A stretch of DNA of 64,000 nucleotides, from NCBI GenBank assembly GCA_021463505.1, contig JAJTYR010000014.1:1-64000 (forward strand), written 5' to 3'. The stretch is from Burkholderiaceae bacterium (GTDB taxonomy: Bacteria; Pseudomonadota; Gammaproteobacteria; Burkholderiales; Burkholderiaceae_E). Positions 44,367-54,251 of the stretch are shown in pieces (position 1 is the stretch's first letter; every line of letters begins with the position of its first letter). Made by a program: the position numbers and the translations under genes. The notes beneath the pieces are model-generated. The model did not search any database and was not told where the DNA came from. It saw only the letters and a list, made by a program, of their open reading frames with translations.

Positions 44367-46010
44367 TCAGGCGCCCGGCAGGCGGTAATCGTGGAACTGC
44401 TCGCGCAGCTTCGTCTTCAGGATCTTGCCCGTGGCGCCCAGTGGAATCGACTCGACGAACTGCACGTCGTCGGGCATCCACCACCTGGCCACCTTGCCTT
44501 CGTAGAACGCGATCAGCTCGTCTCTCGTGACTTCTGCACCGGGCTTCTTCACGATCACCAGCAGCGGTCGCTCGTCCCACTTCGGGTGCGGCACCCCGAT
44601 CACCGCGGCGTTGGCGACCGCCGGATGCCCGATCGCCAGGTTCTCCAGGTCGATCGTGCTGATCCATTCGCCGCCCGACTTGATCACGTCCTTGCTGCGA
44701 TCGGTGATCTGCATGTAGCCGTCGGCGTCGATCGTCGCCACGTCGCCGGTCGGGAACCAGCCACGGCCGTCGGCGTCGTATTTCAGCGGATCGCCGCCCT
44801 CGCCGCGAAAATACTCGCGGATCACCCAGGGACCGCGCACCAGCAGGTTGCCGAAGGTCTTGCCGTCCCACGGCAGCTCGCGATACTCGTCGTCGACGAT
44901 CTTCATGTCGACGCCGAAGATCACGTGGCCCTGCTTCTCCAGGATCTTCTGCTGCGCGGCTTCGGATTGTCGCAGGTGCCTGTTCTGCAGGCGGCACAGC
45001 GTGCCCAGCGGCGACATCTCGGTCATCCCCCAGGCGTGGATCACCTCGACGCCGAATTCGTCGCGGAACGCGCGGATCATCGCCGGCGGGCAGGCCGAAC
45101 CACCGATCACCGTCCGCTTGAAGGAGGAGAACTTCACGCCCGCCTGCCGCACGTGCTGCAGCAACCCGAGCCAGACGGTGGGCACGCCGGCCGAGTAGGT
45201 CACGCCCTCGCTCTCGAACAGTTCGTACAGCGACTTGCCGTCCAGCTGCGCGCCGGGGAAAACGATCTTCGCTCCGACCAGCGGGCAGGTGTACGGCAGT
45301 CCCCAGGCGTTGACGTGGAACATCGGCACCACCGGCAGGATGCAGTCGCGCGACGAAGCCCCCATCGCGTCGGGCAGCGCCGCCGCGTAGGCGTGCAGCA
45401 CCGTGGAGCGATGGGTGTACATCGCGCCCTTGGGGTTGCCGGTGGTGCCGGAGGTGTAGCACAGGCCGGCGGCGCTGCGCTCGTCGATCTCGGGCCAGCG
45501 GTAGTCGGTGGAGCCCCGTGCGAGCAGCGTCTCGTAGTTGACCAGGTTCACCACCCTGGCCGAGGCCGGCTGGCGGTCTTCGTCGGCCATCGCGATCCAG
45601 CTCTTCACGTTCGGGCAATGCGCGGCGATCGCCTCGACGATCGGCAGGAAAGTGAGGTCGAAGGCCAGGTGCACGTCGCCGGCGTGGTTGACGATCCAGG
45701 CGATCTGCTCCGGGTGCAATCGCGGATTGATCGTGTGGATCACCGCGCCCATGCCGCCCACCGCGTAGTACAACTCCATGTGCCGGTAACCGTTCCACGC
45801 GAGCGTGGCGACGCGATCGCCGATCGACACGCCGTCGCGCGACAGCGCATCGGCCAGTTGTCGCGAGCGGCGCTCGCAATCGGCGTAGGTGTAGCGGTGC
45901 AGGTCGCCTTCGACGCGGCGCGAGACGATCTCGGTGTCCCCGTAGTGGCGCGCGGCATGCTGCAGGATGCCCGAGACGAGCAGCGGCATGTCCATCATCA
46001 GTCCTTGCAT
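44367..46010 (-). CDS. Acyl-CoA synthetase (long/medium-chain AMP-binding family)
   Basis: A 547-residue adenylate-forming enzyme. It has the P-loop [13 protein letters not shown], the A5-like [11 protein letters not shown] and the A7-A8 region [20 protein letters not shown], and Lys in [10 protein letters not shown] near the C-terminus (A10) that takes part in adenylation. It makes acyl-CoA from a free acid, ATP and CoA. It is the most upstream gene of the minus-strand catabolic run; 141 bp separate it from the binding-protein gene. ATG at 46010; the next in-frame ATGs at residues 5 and 6 are alternatives. The gene is divergent from msrB. Confidence 0.93.
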   Translation of the reverse strand: MQGLMMDMPLLVSGILQHAARHYGDTEIVSRRVEGDLHRYTYADCERRSRQLADALSRDGVSIGDRVATLAWNGYRHMELYYAVGGMGAVIHTINPRLHPEQIAWIVNHAGDVHLAFDLTFLPIVEAIAAHCPNVKSWIAMADEDRQPASARVVNLVNYETLLARGSTDYRWPEIDERSAAGLCYTSGTTGNPKGAMYTHRSTVLHAYAAALPDAMGASSRDCILPVVPMFHVNAWGLPYTCPLVGAKIVFPGAQLDGKSLYELFESEGVTYSAGVPTVWLGLLQHVRQAGVKFSSFKRTVIGGSACPPAMIRAFRDEFGVEVIHAWGMTEMSPLGTLCRLQNRHLRQSEAAQQKILEKQGHVIFGVDMKIVDDEYRELPWDGKTFGNLLVRGPWVIREYFRGEGGDPLKYDADGRGWFPTGDVATIDADGYMQITDRSKDVIKSGGEWISTIDLENLAIGHPAVANAAVIGVPHPKWDERPLLVIVKKPGAEVTRDELIAFYEGKVARWWMPDDVQFVESIPLGATGKILKTKLREQFHDYRLPGA

Positions 46011-46143
46011 GGGGTGTCTCCGTGGTCTGTGGGCACGCGGGGTGCAGTCTGCCGGAATTCTAGCGAGTCCCGCGGGGAGATGGCCGGCGTTCGCGGCGCC
46101 GGCGACGTAGAATCACGCCGGCCTCGAATCCGGGCTGCCCGCC

Positions 46144-46653
46144 ATGACCGCCACGAACCCGTCCGCCTCCTCCCCGGCCCGCGTCGAGAAACCGGACGAC
46201 GAATGGCGCGCGCTGCTCACCGCGGAGCAATACCGGATTGCGCGGCACCACGGCACCGAGCGCGCCTTCACCGGCTGCTACCGGGATCATCACGAGACGG
46301 GCCGCTACCTGTGTGTCTGTTGCGGCACGCCGCTGTTCGCGTCGTCGCAGAAGTACGAATCGGGAAGCGGATGGCCGAGCTGGTGGGCGCCGATCGACGC
46401 GGCCAACCTGGCGTTGCGACGCGACGCGAGCCACGGGATGCTGCGCACCGAAGTGCTGTGCGCGGCCTGCGACGCGCACCTGGGACACCGCTTCGACGAC
46501 GGCCCGCCGCCGAGCGGCCTGCGCTACTGCATCAATTCGGCGTCGCTGCGCTTCGAGCCGAAAGACCGAGAGCGCGCGGGCGGGGAGGCGCGCGCAAGTG
46601 CGAATTCAGGCCTTCTTGACCTTTTCGAGCATCCGGAAGACCGGACGCGATGA
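46144..46653 (+). CDS. msrB: Peptide-methionine (R)-S-oxide reductase
   Basis: A 169-residue methionine-R-sulfoxide reductase. Structural zinc is held by Cys57/Cys60 (CVCC) and Cys106/Cys109 (CAAC), and the catalytic cysteine is Cys129 in LRYCINSASL. SGSGWPSWW (73-81) and GHRFDDGPPPSG (114-125) are family motifs. It repairs oxidised methionine. The 3' end overlaps the convergent small gene by 48 bp, so the last 16 codons of msrB are covered by it. A TAGAAT hexamer at 46108-46113 may be the -10. Confidence 0.92.
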   Translation: MTATNPSASSPARVEKPDDEWRALLTAEQYRIARHHGTERAFTGCYRDHHETGRYLCVCCGTPLFASSQKYESGSGWPSWWAPIDAANLALRRDASHGMLRTEVLCAACDAHLGHRFDDGPPPSGLRYCINSASLRFEPKDRERAGGEARASANSGLLDLFEHPEDRTR

Positions 46654-46734
46654 CCCCTTGAACAGCCGCTTCAGCGACTTGGGCAGACAGCGGCGTTCGA
46701 GCGTGTTGCGGCGGTTGCGGGTGCGTTCGGCCAT
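46606..46734 (-). CDS. Small basic protein of unknown function
   Basis: A 42-residue frame on the minus strand starting ATG 46734 with GGAG at 46744-46747, 9 nt upstream: [20 protein letters not shown] is its first half and the rest is rich in Lys and Arg ([20 protein letters not shown]). The good ribosome binding site, biased codon positions and position next to yciB suggest a real gene. It resembles small basic ribosome- or nucleic-acid-associated proteins, but I do not recognise a family. Its last 48 bp overlap the 3' end of msrB. Confidence 0.6.
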   Translation of the reverse strand: MAERTRNRRNTLERRCLPKSLKRLFKGSSRPVFRMLEKVKKA

Positions 46735-46782
46735 CGTGGAACTCCAGGATTGCCCGGTCGGGCGCCATCGAACCGGTCATTC

Positions 46783-46788
46783 TATACT
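46783..46788 (+). promoter_or_regulatory. -10-like hexamer before yciB (putative leaderless)
   Basis: TATACT (5 of 6 matches) ends 6 nt before the ATG at 46795 and no ribosome binding site is present between them. The small gene on the other strand starts 61 bp upstream of yciB. Confidence 0.45.
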
Positions 46789-46794
46789 GCGCGC

Positions 46795-47328
46795 ATGAAA
46801 CTGCTGTTCGACCTCTTTCCGATCCTGCTGTTCTTCGTCGCCTACAAGGTGGCCGACATCTATGTCGCCACCGCCATCGCCATCGCCGCCAGCGTGGCGC
46901 AGATCGCATGGCTCGGATTGCGTGCGCGGCCGATCGAGGGGATGCAGTGGGCGAGCCTGGCGGCGATCGTCGTCTTCGGGGGGATGACGCTGTTCCTGCA
47001 CGACGAGACCTTCATCAAGTGGAAGCCGACGGTGCTCTACGGCCTGTTCGCCGCAGTGCTGGCCGGCGGGCGCGTGATCTTCGGGCGCAACCTGGTGAAG
47101 TCGGTGATGGGCAGACAACTGGCACTTCCCGAGCCGATCTGGCACCGGCTCAGCCTCGCCTGGATGGCGTTCTTCATCGCGATGGCCGGCCTGAACCTCG
47201 TCGTCGCCTACCGCTTTGCGACCGACGTCTGGGTCAACTTCAAGCTGTTCGGCACCATGGGTCTCACGATTGCCTTCGTCATCGCGCAGGCACTCTGGCT
47301 TGGCCGTTACGTCCAGGAGGAAGGCTGA
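46795..47328 (+). CDS. yciB: Inner membrane septation protein YciB/IspZ
   Basis: A 177-residue membrane protein with five to six hydrophobic segments. The N-terminus [20 protein letters not shown] and the [20 protein letters not shown] region with its conserved aspartate/glutamate are characteristic of the septation protein A family, which affects cell division and envelope stability. LGRYVQEE at the end fits. The stop overlaps the bolA start codon by 1 nt (TGATG). Confidence 0.94.
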   Translation: MKLLFDLFPILLFFVAYKVADIYVATAIAIAASVAQIAWLGLRARPIEGMQWASLAAIVVFGGMTLFLHDETFIKWKPTVLYGLFAAVLAGGRVIFGRNLVKSVMGRQLALPEPIWHRLSLAWMAFFIAMAGLNLVVAYRFATDVWVNFKLFGTMGLTIAFVIAQALWLGRYVQEEG

Positions 47329-47600
47329 TGCGGCCTGGCATGGACGAGTTGCGCGCGCGCCTGGCCAGGCACTTTCCCGGCGCCGTGATCGAGGTTCTCG
47401 ACGACAGCCACCTGCACGCCGGGCACGCGGGCGCCGCCGGCGGAGCCGGCCATTACCGCGTTCGTCTGGTCAGCGAGCGCTTCACCGGTCTGGGCACCGT
47501 GGTTCGCCATCGGCTTGTGTATGATGCCGTGCGCGACTGGATGCCGCAGCGGGTGCACGCACTGATGATCGACGCCCGTACCCCGGCCGAAGCGTCCTGA
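47328..47600 (+). CDS. BolA family protein
   Basis: A 90-residue alpha/beta protein. It shows LRARLARHFPGAVIEVLDDS at 8-27 and the RVRLVSERFTGLGTVVRHRLVYDAV block, which match the BolA fold and its conserved FxG and HR segments. BolA proteins bind [2Fe-2S] clusters with monothiol glutaredoxins and affect cell shape and stress responses. The start shares one base with the yciB stop, so they are translationally coupled; the PpiC gene follows. Confidence 0.9.
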   Translation: MRPGMDELRARLARHFPGAVIEVLDDSHLHAGHAGAAGGAGHYRVRLVSERFTGLGTVVRHRLVYDAVRDWMPQRVHALMIDARTPAEAS

Positions 47601-47666
47601 CGCACCGCCGAACTGCCGTGCCCCGGCAGCGGGTCGGCCACCTCCCGAATGCCACAAGGACCCACG

Positions 47667-48458
47667 ATGTCGCACTCCTTCCTGTCGCTCCGGCTGGCGA
47701 AGCTCGCGGCCGCCGCCCTGCTGCCGCTCGCCTCGGCGGCCCTCGCCCAGAACGCGGCGGTGGTCAACAACAAGCCGATCCCGAAGCAGCGCGTCGACGA
47801 CTTCGTCGCGGCGCTCGTCGCCCAGGGTCGCCCGGACACGCCGGAGCTGCGCGCCGCGGTGCGCGAAGAGCTGATTGCCCGTGAACTGTTCGTCCAGGAA
47901 GCGGAGAAGAAAGGCCTGCCGCGCAACGCCGACGTGCAGCGTCAACTCGAAAACGTGCGTCAGGACATCCTGATTCGCGCGCTGATCCGCGACCACCTGA
48001 AGGTCAATCCGGTCAAGGACGACGAGATCAAGGCCGAATACGAGAAGAGCCGCAAGCAGGCTGGCGACAAGGAGTACCGTGCGCGCCACATCCTGGTCGA
48101 CAGCGAAGACGAGGCCAGGGGCATCATCGAGCAGCTGAAAAAGGGCGCGAAATTCGAGGAGCTCGCGAAGAAGTCGAAAGACACCGGTTCGGCGCAGTCC
48201 GGCGGCGACCTCGACTGGAACACGCCGCAAACCTTCGTCAAGGAGTTTTCCGAGGCGATGGTCAGGCTCGACAAGGGCAAGCTCACCGACACGCCGGTCA
48301 AGACCCAGTTCGGCTATCACGTGATCCGGCTCGACGACACGCGCGAAGCCAAGGCGCCGCCGCTGGAAGAAGTGCGCCCGCAGATCCAGCAGGAAATCGA
48401 ACGTCGCCGCGTCCAGGCCCTGCAGCAGGCGCTCCGGGAGAAGGCGAAGATCCAGTAG
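47667..48458 (+). CDS. Periplasmic peptidylprolyl isomerase (PpiC/SurA type)
   Basis: A 263-residue exported foldase. It has a signal peptide (hydrophobic about 11-26, ending in ALAQ), an N-terminal helical SurA-like segment (30-120) and one parvulin domain from about 125 to 220 (KEYRARHILVDSEDEARGII, FAELA/FEELAKKSKDTGSAQ, GGDLDWNTP, TQFGYHVIRLDD). A Lys/Gln-rich C-terminal helix follows. Parvulins isomerise peptidyl-proline bonds in envelope proteins. AAGGA lies 9 nt before the ATG at 47667; an upstream GTG-like start would add six residues. Confidence 0.92.
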   Translation: MSHSFLSLRLAKLAAAALLPLASAALAQNAAVVNNKPIPKQRVDDFVAALVAQGRPDTPELRAAVREELIARELFVQEAEKKGLPRNADVQRQLENVRQDILIRALIRDHLKVNPVKDDEIKAEYEKSRKQAGDKEYRARHILVDSEDEARGIIEQLKKGAKFEELAKKSKDTGSAQSGGDLDWNTPQTFVKEFSEAMVRLDKGKLTDTPVKTQFGYHVIRLDDTREAKAPPLEEVRPQIQQEIERRRVQALQQALREKAKIQ

Positions 48459-48475
48459 CGGCAACAGGCCCTGGT

Positions 48476-49346
<871 letters not shown>

Positions 49347-50825
49347 ATGCCTCTCGTCTCGCTTCGCAATGTCTTCAAGACCTTCGGCTCGACGCGGGCG
49401 CTGGCCGGTGCCTCGCTCGAGATCGAAGCCGGCGAGATCGTCGCGTTGATGGGCTCCAATGGCGCCGGCAAATCGACGCTGGTCAGGATCCTCTCGGGGG
49501 TGACCGGCGCCGATGCCGGCGACATCGTGCTGAAGGGGCGTCCATTTGCGCCACGATCTCCGGCCGAAGCGGCAGCGGCGGGCATCGCCACGGTGCATCA
49601 GTCGACTGACGTCGTCGGCATCCCCGGGCTCGCGGTCGCCGATGCGCTGCTGATCGACCGCTATGCCGATCGTTCGATGCCCTTGTTCCTGAATCGCGCC
49701 AGCGTGCGCGCCCGCGCCCGCGCGATCGTCGAGGAAGCCGGCTTCGGGTTGCCGCTCGATCGCGATTTTGCCGAACTCGCGCCCGCCGACCGCCAACTGG
49801 TGGCCATCGCGCGCGCCATCGGCCGCAAGGCCGAACTGCTGATTCTCGATGAACCGACCGCCAGCCTGTCGGGCACCGAGGCAAAGCGCCTGTATGCCAC
49901 GCTGAAGCGCCTGGCCGCCCGCGGCATCGCCATCCTGTTCATCTCCCATCGCCTCGCCGATCTCGAGGCGCTGGCCGACCGGGTCGAGGTCCTGCGCGGC
50001 GGGCGCAACGCCGGATGCTTTCACCACCCAGTCGATTTCGATGCGGCCGTCGAGACGATGATCGGGCGCCCGCTCGCCGCTGCGCATCCCGATGCGCGCG
50101 CCGCGAGCGGACCAGCAGTGCTGAGCCTCATCGGCATCCGGCTGTTGCCGCACTCGCAGCCGTTCGACCTGGAACTGCACGCCGGCGAGGTGGTCGCCGT
50201 GACGGGCGTGCTCGGCGCCGGCAAGAGCCGCCTGCTCTCGGGCATCTTCGGTCATGGCCGTTTCGCCGCCGGCCGGATGCTGCTCGACGGCCGGCCCCAT
50301 GCGCCGCGCGATCCGGCCGACGCCATCGCCGCCGGCGTGGTGATGGCGGGCGAAGATCGCCACCGCTCATCGCTGATGCCGGCGGGCTGGCCGGGCGAGG
50401 CGGTACGCGCCACCATCAGCCTGCCGCACCTGCGCCGCTGGTTTCCGTCGGGCTTCGTCGCAGCGGATCGCGAGACTGCGCAAGGCGCGCGCGCGATCGC
50501 CCGGCTCGGCATCCGCGCCAGTTCGCCGGGCGCCTCCGTCTGGTCGCTGTCCGGCGGCAACCAGCAGAAGACCGTGATTGCACGCTGGGAGGCCGAGCCG
50601 AGCCGCGTGTTGCTGCTCGACGAACCGTTCCAGGGCGTCGACCTCGGCGCGCGCCGGGACATCATCGGCGCGCTGCGCGCCGATACCCGTCGCGCCACGC
50701 TGATCGCGACCTCCGATCCGGAGGAAGCGGCCGAAGTCGCGGACCGCTTCGTGGTGCTCGACGGCCACGGCCTGGTTGCTTTCGCGTCGGGCACAGCCAT
50801 GCCGAATCGGGACGCCCGGGCATGA
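49347..50825 (+). CDS. Sugar ABC transporter ATP-binding protein (RbsA/MglA type, two NBDs)
   Basis: A 492-residue protein with two fused ATPase domains. NBD1 has GSNGAGKSTL (36-45) and LLILDEPTASL but a signature LAPADRQLVAIARAI instead of LSGGQ, as is usual for RbsA-like proteins. NBD2 has GVLGAGKSRLL, a canonical LSGGNQQK and VLLLDEPFQGVD; here the P-loop lysine is kept, unlike some RbsA homologues. It powers import of a monosaccharide or related compound. The last 4 bp overlap the permease start (ATGA). Confidence 0.93.
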   Translation: MPLVSLRNVFKTFGSTRALAGASLEIEAGEIVALMGSNGAGKSTLVRILSGVTGADAGDIVLKGRPFAPRSPAEAAAAGIATVHQSTDVVGIPGLAVADALLIDRYADRSMPLFLNRASVRARARAIVEEAGFGLPLDRDFAELAPADRQLVAIARAIGRKAELLILDEPTASLSGTEAKRLYATLKRLAARGIAILFISHRLADLEALADRVEVLRGGRNAGCFHHPVDFDAAVETMIGRPLAAAHPDARAASGPAVLSLIGIRLLPHSQPFDLELHAGEVVAVTGVLGAGKSRLLSGIFGHGRFAAGRMLLDGRPHAPRDPADAIAAGVVMAGEDRHRSSLMPAGWPGEAVRATISLPHLRRWFPSGFVAADRETAQGARAIARLGIRASSPGASVWSLSGGNQQKTVIARWEAEPSRVLLLDEPFQGVDLGARRDIIGALRADTRRATLIATSDPEEAAEVADRFVVLDGHGLVAFASGTAMPNRDARA

Positions 50826-51856
50826 GGTCCGACAGCAACACCACCCCGGTTCCGCCCACCGGCCCAGGCCTCGCGGGCCGCCTTGCGGACTTCGTGCGTA
50901 CCGGCGCGGTCTTCATCCTGCTCGCGACCCTGATGATCGGCTTCGCCGCGGCCCAACCCGCCTTCATCGGAATCAACAACCTGATGAGCATCCTGCAGGC
51001 TGTGGCGGTGGTGGCGATCCTCGGCACCGGCGTCACGCTGTCCATGGCCGTCGGCGGCTTCGATCTCTCCGTCGGCGCCGTGGCCGCCTCGTCGGTGATG
51101 GCGGCGAGCTACGCCATGATCGTCTGGCAGTTCGGCGTCTTCGCCACCGTGCCGCTGGTGCTGGCATTCGGTGCCACGGTCGGCCTGGTCAACGCTTTCC
51201 TGGTCGTGCGCCTGCGCATTCCCGACATGCTGGCGACGCTGTCGATGATGTTCCTGCTGACGGGCCTGCAGCTGATTCCCACCGCCGGCCGCTCGATTTC
51301 CACTGGCCTGATCCTGGCCGACGGTTCGACCGCGCCCGGAAAATACGACCCGCTGTTCCTCGCAATCGGCCGCGCGGGCATTGCCGGCTTCATTCCGGTG
51401 CCGGTCGTGCTCACGCTGCTGGTCGCGGTGGTCCTGTACCTGCTGACCGAGCACACCCGCATCGGTCGCCTGTTGTTCGCCACCGGCGGCAACGAGCTCG
51501 CCGCGCGCCTGGCGGGCGCTTCCACCGCCCGCCTGAAGGTGATCGCCTATGTCGTCTCGGGAACGCTCGCGTCAGTGGGCGGTATCGTGGTCGCCGGGCG
51601 CGTCGGCCGCGGCGACGTGTCCTCCGGCTCGTCGCTGATGATGGATTCGGTCGCCGCTGCGCTGATCGGCTTCGCGGTGCTCGGCCTGCGCCGACCCAAC
51701 GTGTTCGGCACCGTGGTGGGCGCCGTCTTCGTCGGCGTGCTGCTCAACGGCCTGACGATGCTCAACGCCCCCTACTACACGCAGGATTTCGTCAAGGGTG
51801 CCGTCCTCGTCGGAGCACTCGCGATGACCTACGGCCTCGGCCGGACCCGCCACTGA
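50822..51856 (+). CDS. Sugar ABC transporter permease (RbsC type)
   Basis: A 344-residue membrane protein with about 9-10 hydrophobic segments. It shows GVTLSMAVGGFDLSVGAVAA (about 68-87) and NELAARLAGASTARLKVIAY, the RbsC/CarA-like motifs near the membrane and ATPase contact. A 25-residue polar N-terminus precedes the first helix. The gene overlaps the ATPase gene by 4 bp and ends 36 bp before the binding protein gene. Confidence 0.93.
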   Translation: MRSDSNTTPVPPTGPGLAGRLADFVRTGAVFILLATLMIGFAAAQPAFIGINNLMSILQAVAVVAILGTGVTLSMAVGGFDLSVGAVAASSVMAASYAMIVWQFGVFATVPLVLAFGATVGLVNAFLVVRLRIPDMLATLSMMFLLTGLQLIPTAGRSISTGLILADGSTAPGKYDPLFLAIGRAGIAGFIPVPVVLTLLVAVVLYLLTEHTRIGRLLFATGGNELAARLAGASTARLKVIAYVVSGTLASVGGIVVAGRVGRGDVSSGSSLMMDSVAAALIGFAVLGLRRPNVFGTVVGAVFVGVLLNGLTMLNAPYYTQDFVKGAVLVGALAMTYGLGRTRH

Positions 51857-51892
51857 CCGCTCGATCCCTCAACTCGAAGAAACGGAGTGCCA

Positions 51893-52936
51893 ATGAAAAC
51901 CTCGATTCTTTCCGTCGCCGGCCTCGCTCTGAGTGCCGCCCTCGTTGCCGCGCCGGTGGCCGCCCAGGGCCTGCGCGGGGCTCCGGCGCCGTTCGACAAG
52001 GGCGGCGTGGAGATCGCCGTGGTCTCGTTCCTCGGCAGCGGCGACTGGTTGCAGGCCTTCGAGGCAGGCACGAAGCGCCAGGCCAGCGCGCTCGGCGTCA
52101 CGCTGACGCTGTCACAGGCGCGCAACGACAACGACACGCAGCGCAATCTCGTCGAGCAGGCGATCAACCGCCGCGTCAAGGGCATCGTCATCAACAACGG
52201 TCGGCCCGAAGTGCTCAAGGACGTCGCCCAGAAGGCGCTCGATGCCGGCATCAAGGTGGTGGCCTACGACGTCAACCTCGACAATCCCGCCATCCCGCAG
52301 ATCGAGCAAAGCGACAGGGACATGGCCCGTCTGGTGCTCGAACAGGCGATCCGGGACAAGGGCGACGGATTCACCGCGGGCGCCGTCTACGTTGCCGGCT
52401 TCGCACCGCTCGATCGCCGCTACGCGGTCTTCAAGGAGTTCGTCAAGAACCACAAGCTCACCGAAAAGGCCGTCTGGGGCGTGGTCAACGACACCGTGCC
52501 GGCCTCGGTCGCCGACCAGACCAAGGCGGTGCTGCGGGCCAATCCGGACATCTCCGTCGTCTTCACGCCGTGGGACGAGTTTGCCAAAGGGGTCAAGCTC
52601 GCCATCGACGAACTCGGCGTCGCGAAGAAGGTGAAGATCTACGGCGTCGACACCTCGACAGCCGACATCCAGTTGATGATCGAACCCGACAGCGCCTGGG
52701 TGGCGACGGCTGCCACCAACGCCGCCGTGGTCGGCGAAGTGGCAGTGCGCGCCGTGTCGCTGGCGATCGCCGGCCAGAACCCCGGGCGTGCAGTGATGCT
52801 GCAGCCGACGCTGGTGACCCGCAAGGACCTCATCGACAACAGGATCAGGACCATCGAGGATCTGCAGAAGAAGTTCCCGGCCTTCAGCGCCTCGAGCGCC
52901 GCCACGGCGAAGTGGATCCCGGCGCCGAAGCACTGA
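51893..52936 (+). CDS. Sugar ABC transporter substrate-binding protein (type I, RbsB/peripla_BP_4)
   Basis: A 347-residue periplasmic binding protein. The signal peptide ends about residue 24 (PVAAQ). It is followed by EIAVVSFLGSGDWLQAFEAG and VKGIVINNGRPEVLKDVAQK, with aromatic/polar residues of a sugar pocket, and IYGVDTSTADIQLMIE. A CGGAG lies 6 nt before the ATG at 51893. The gene is third in the ATPase-permease-binding protein order, and the ligand is unknown. Confidence 0.93.
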   Translation: MKTSILSVAGLALSAALVAAPVAAQGLRGAPAPFDKGGVEIAVVSFLGSGDWLQAFEAGTKRQASALGVTLTLSQARNDNDTQRNLVEQAINRRVKGIVINNGRPEVLKDVAQKALDAGIKVVAYDVNLDNPAIPQIEQSDRDMARLVLEQAIRDKGDGFTAGAVYVAGFAPLDRRYAVFKEFVKNHKLTEKAVWGVVNDTVPASVADQTKAVLRANPDISVVFTPWDEFAKGVKLAIDELGVAKKVKIYGVDTSTADIQLMIEPDSAWVATAATNAAVVGEVAVRAVSLAIAGQNPGRAVMLQPTLVTRKDLIDNRIRTIEDLQKKFPAFSASSAATAKWIPAPKH

Positions 52937-52967
52937 TCGGCCGCTGCCGTCGTTCGCCGGTGCCGCG

Positions 52968-54218
52968 GTGAGTCGCGACCTGCCGCGCCCCGATTTCGCC
53001 CGCAACATGACGCTGATCGGGCACTCCGACATCGGCGGGCGCGGCGACGGCCTGCAATTGATGGTGCATCGCGGCTTCGCCTATGTCGGCCACCCGTGGT
53101 CGCGGGGTTTCTCGATCGTCGATGTGCGCGATCCGCGAAACCCCGGGGCGGTCGCCTACGTCGCAGCGCCGCCCAACACCTGGAACATCCACCTCCAGGC
53201 GCACGACGATCTGCTGCTGGTCATCAATGCGCTCGACCTGTTCGCCGACGTCGACGTGGCCGAGGACGAAAGGGTCTACTACACGAGATCGGTGGGCGAG
53301 ACGTTCTCCGGTGCCGCACGCCGGCAGGCGTGGAGTGCCGGGATGAGCGTGTTCGACATCTCCACGCCCGATCGCCCGCGAAAGATCGGCCAGCTCGACT
53401 CGGGCGGTATCGGGTTTCACCGTCTCTGGTACGTGGGCGGGCGCTGGGCCTACGCATCGGCACTGCTTCCCGGCTTCACCGACTACGTCTTCGTGACGAT
53501 CGACATGGCCGACCCGACGCGGCCCGCCATGGCCGGCCGCTGGTGGCTGCCCGGCATGAACAAGGCCGCCGGCGAGGTGTCTGCCGCGCCTCCCGGCCGG
53601 CGCTGGGCGCTGCACCACGCGCTCGTCTGTGGCGACACCGCCTATGCCTGCTGGCGCGACGGCGGGCTCACGCTGCTCGACGTCTCCGACCGTAGCGCAC
53701 CGAAGCTCGTCGTCCATCGCAACTGGTGCCCGCCGTACGGCGGCGGCACCCATTCGGCGCTGCCGCTGGTTGCGCGCAACCTCCTCGTCGTGGCCGACGA
53801 AGCGGTGCTCGACAACGAAGAGGACGGCCGCAAGCTCACCTGGCTGTTCGACATCCGCGAGCCATCGAACCCGATCTCCATCTCCACCCTGCCGGTGCCC
53901 GACGAGGCCGACTACGCGGCGAAAGGCGGCCACTTCGGGCCGCACAATCTGCACGAGAACCGCCCGGGCACGTTCGTCTCCGATGCGTTGATCTTCGCCA
54001 CCTGGCAAAACGCCGGCATTCGCGCCTTCGACATCTCCGATCCGTACCGCCCTCGCGAGACCGGCGCGCTGGTGCCGGCGGCGCCGCGCACGATGACCGA
54101 TCGCCGGCCGGGTCGGCCGCAGGTGATCCAGTCGGCCGACGTGTTCGTCGACGCATCGGGCCTTGTCTACGCCACCGACTACAATGCGGGACTGGAGATC
54201 ATCGAATACGGCGGCTGA
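52968..54218 (+). CDS. LVIVD repeat beta-propeller protein
   Basis: A 416-residue protein of the LVIVD family (COG5276), built of WD-like beta blades each containing an h-h-D-h pattern such as FSIVDVRDPRNPGAVAYV, MSVFDISTPDRPRKIGQL, LTLLDVSDRSAPKLVVH and IRAFDISDPYRPRETGAL. There is no signal peptide at the GTG start, although a slightly earlier exported form cannot be excluded. Seven blades would close the propeller. The function of these proteins is unknown, though homologues are found with sugar transport operons, and its start 31 bp after the binding protein supports co-expression. Confidence 0.82.
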   Translation: MSRDLPRPDFARNMTLIGHSDIGGRGDGLQLMVHRGFAYVGHPWSRGFSIVDVRDPRNPGAVAYVAAPPNTWNIHLQAHDDLLLVINALDLFADVDVAEDERVYYTRSVGETFSGAARRQAWSAGMSVFDISTPDRPRKIGQLDSGGIGFHRLWYVGGRWAYASALLPGFTDYVFVTIDMADPTRPAMAGRWWLPGMNKAAGEVSAAPPGRRWALHHALVCGDTAYACWRDGGLTLLDVSDRSAPKLVVHRNWCPPYGGGTHSALPLVARNLLVVADEAVLDNEEDGRKLTWLFDIREPSNPISISTLPVPDEADYAAKGGHFGPHNLHENRPGTFVSDALIFATWQNAGIRAFDISDPYRPRETGALVPAAPRTMTDRRPGRPQVIQSADVFVDASGLVYATDYNAGLEIIEYGG

Positions 54219-54251
54219 GCCGCGGGCAACGATGTCGCGCCGGCGCCTGCG

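Noticed and set aside
42834-46619. 1261-codon open frame on the plus strand
   Set aside because: Antisense to the binding protein and acyl-CoA synthetase genes and out of phase with msrB; no domain pattern.
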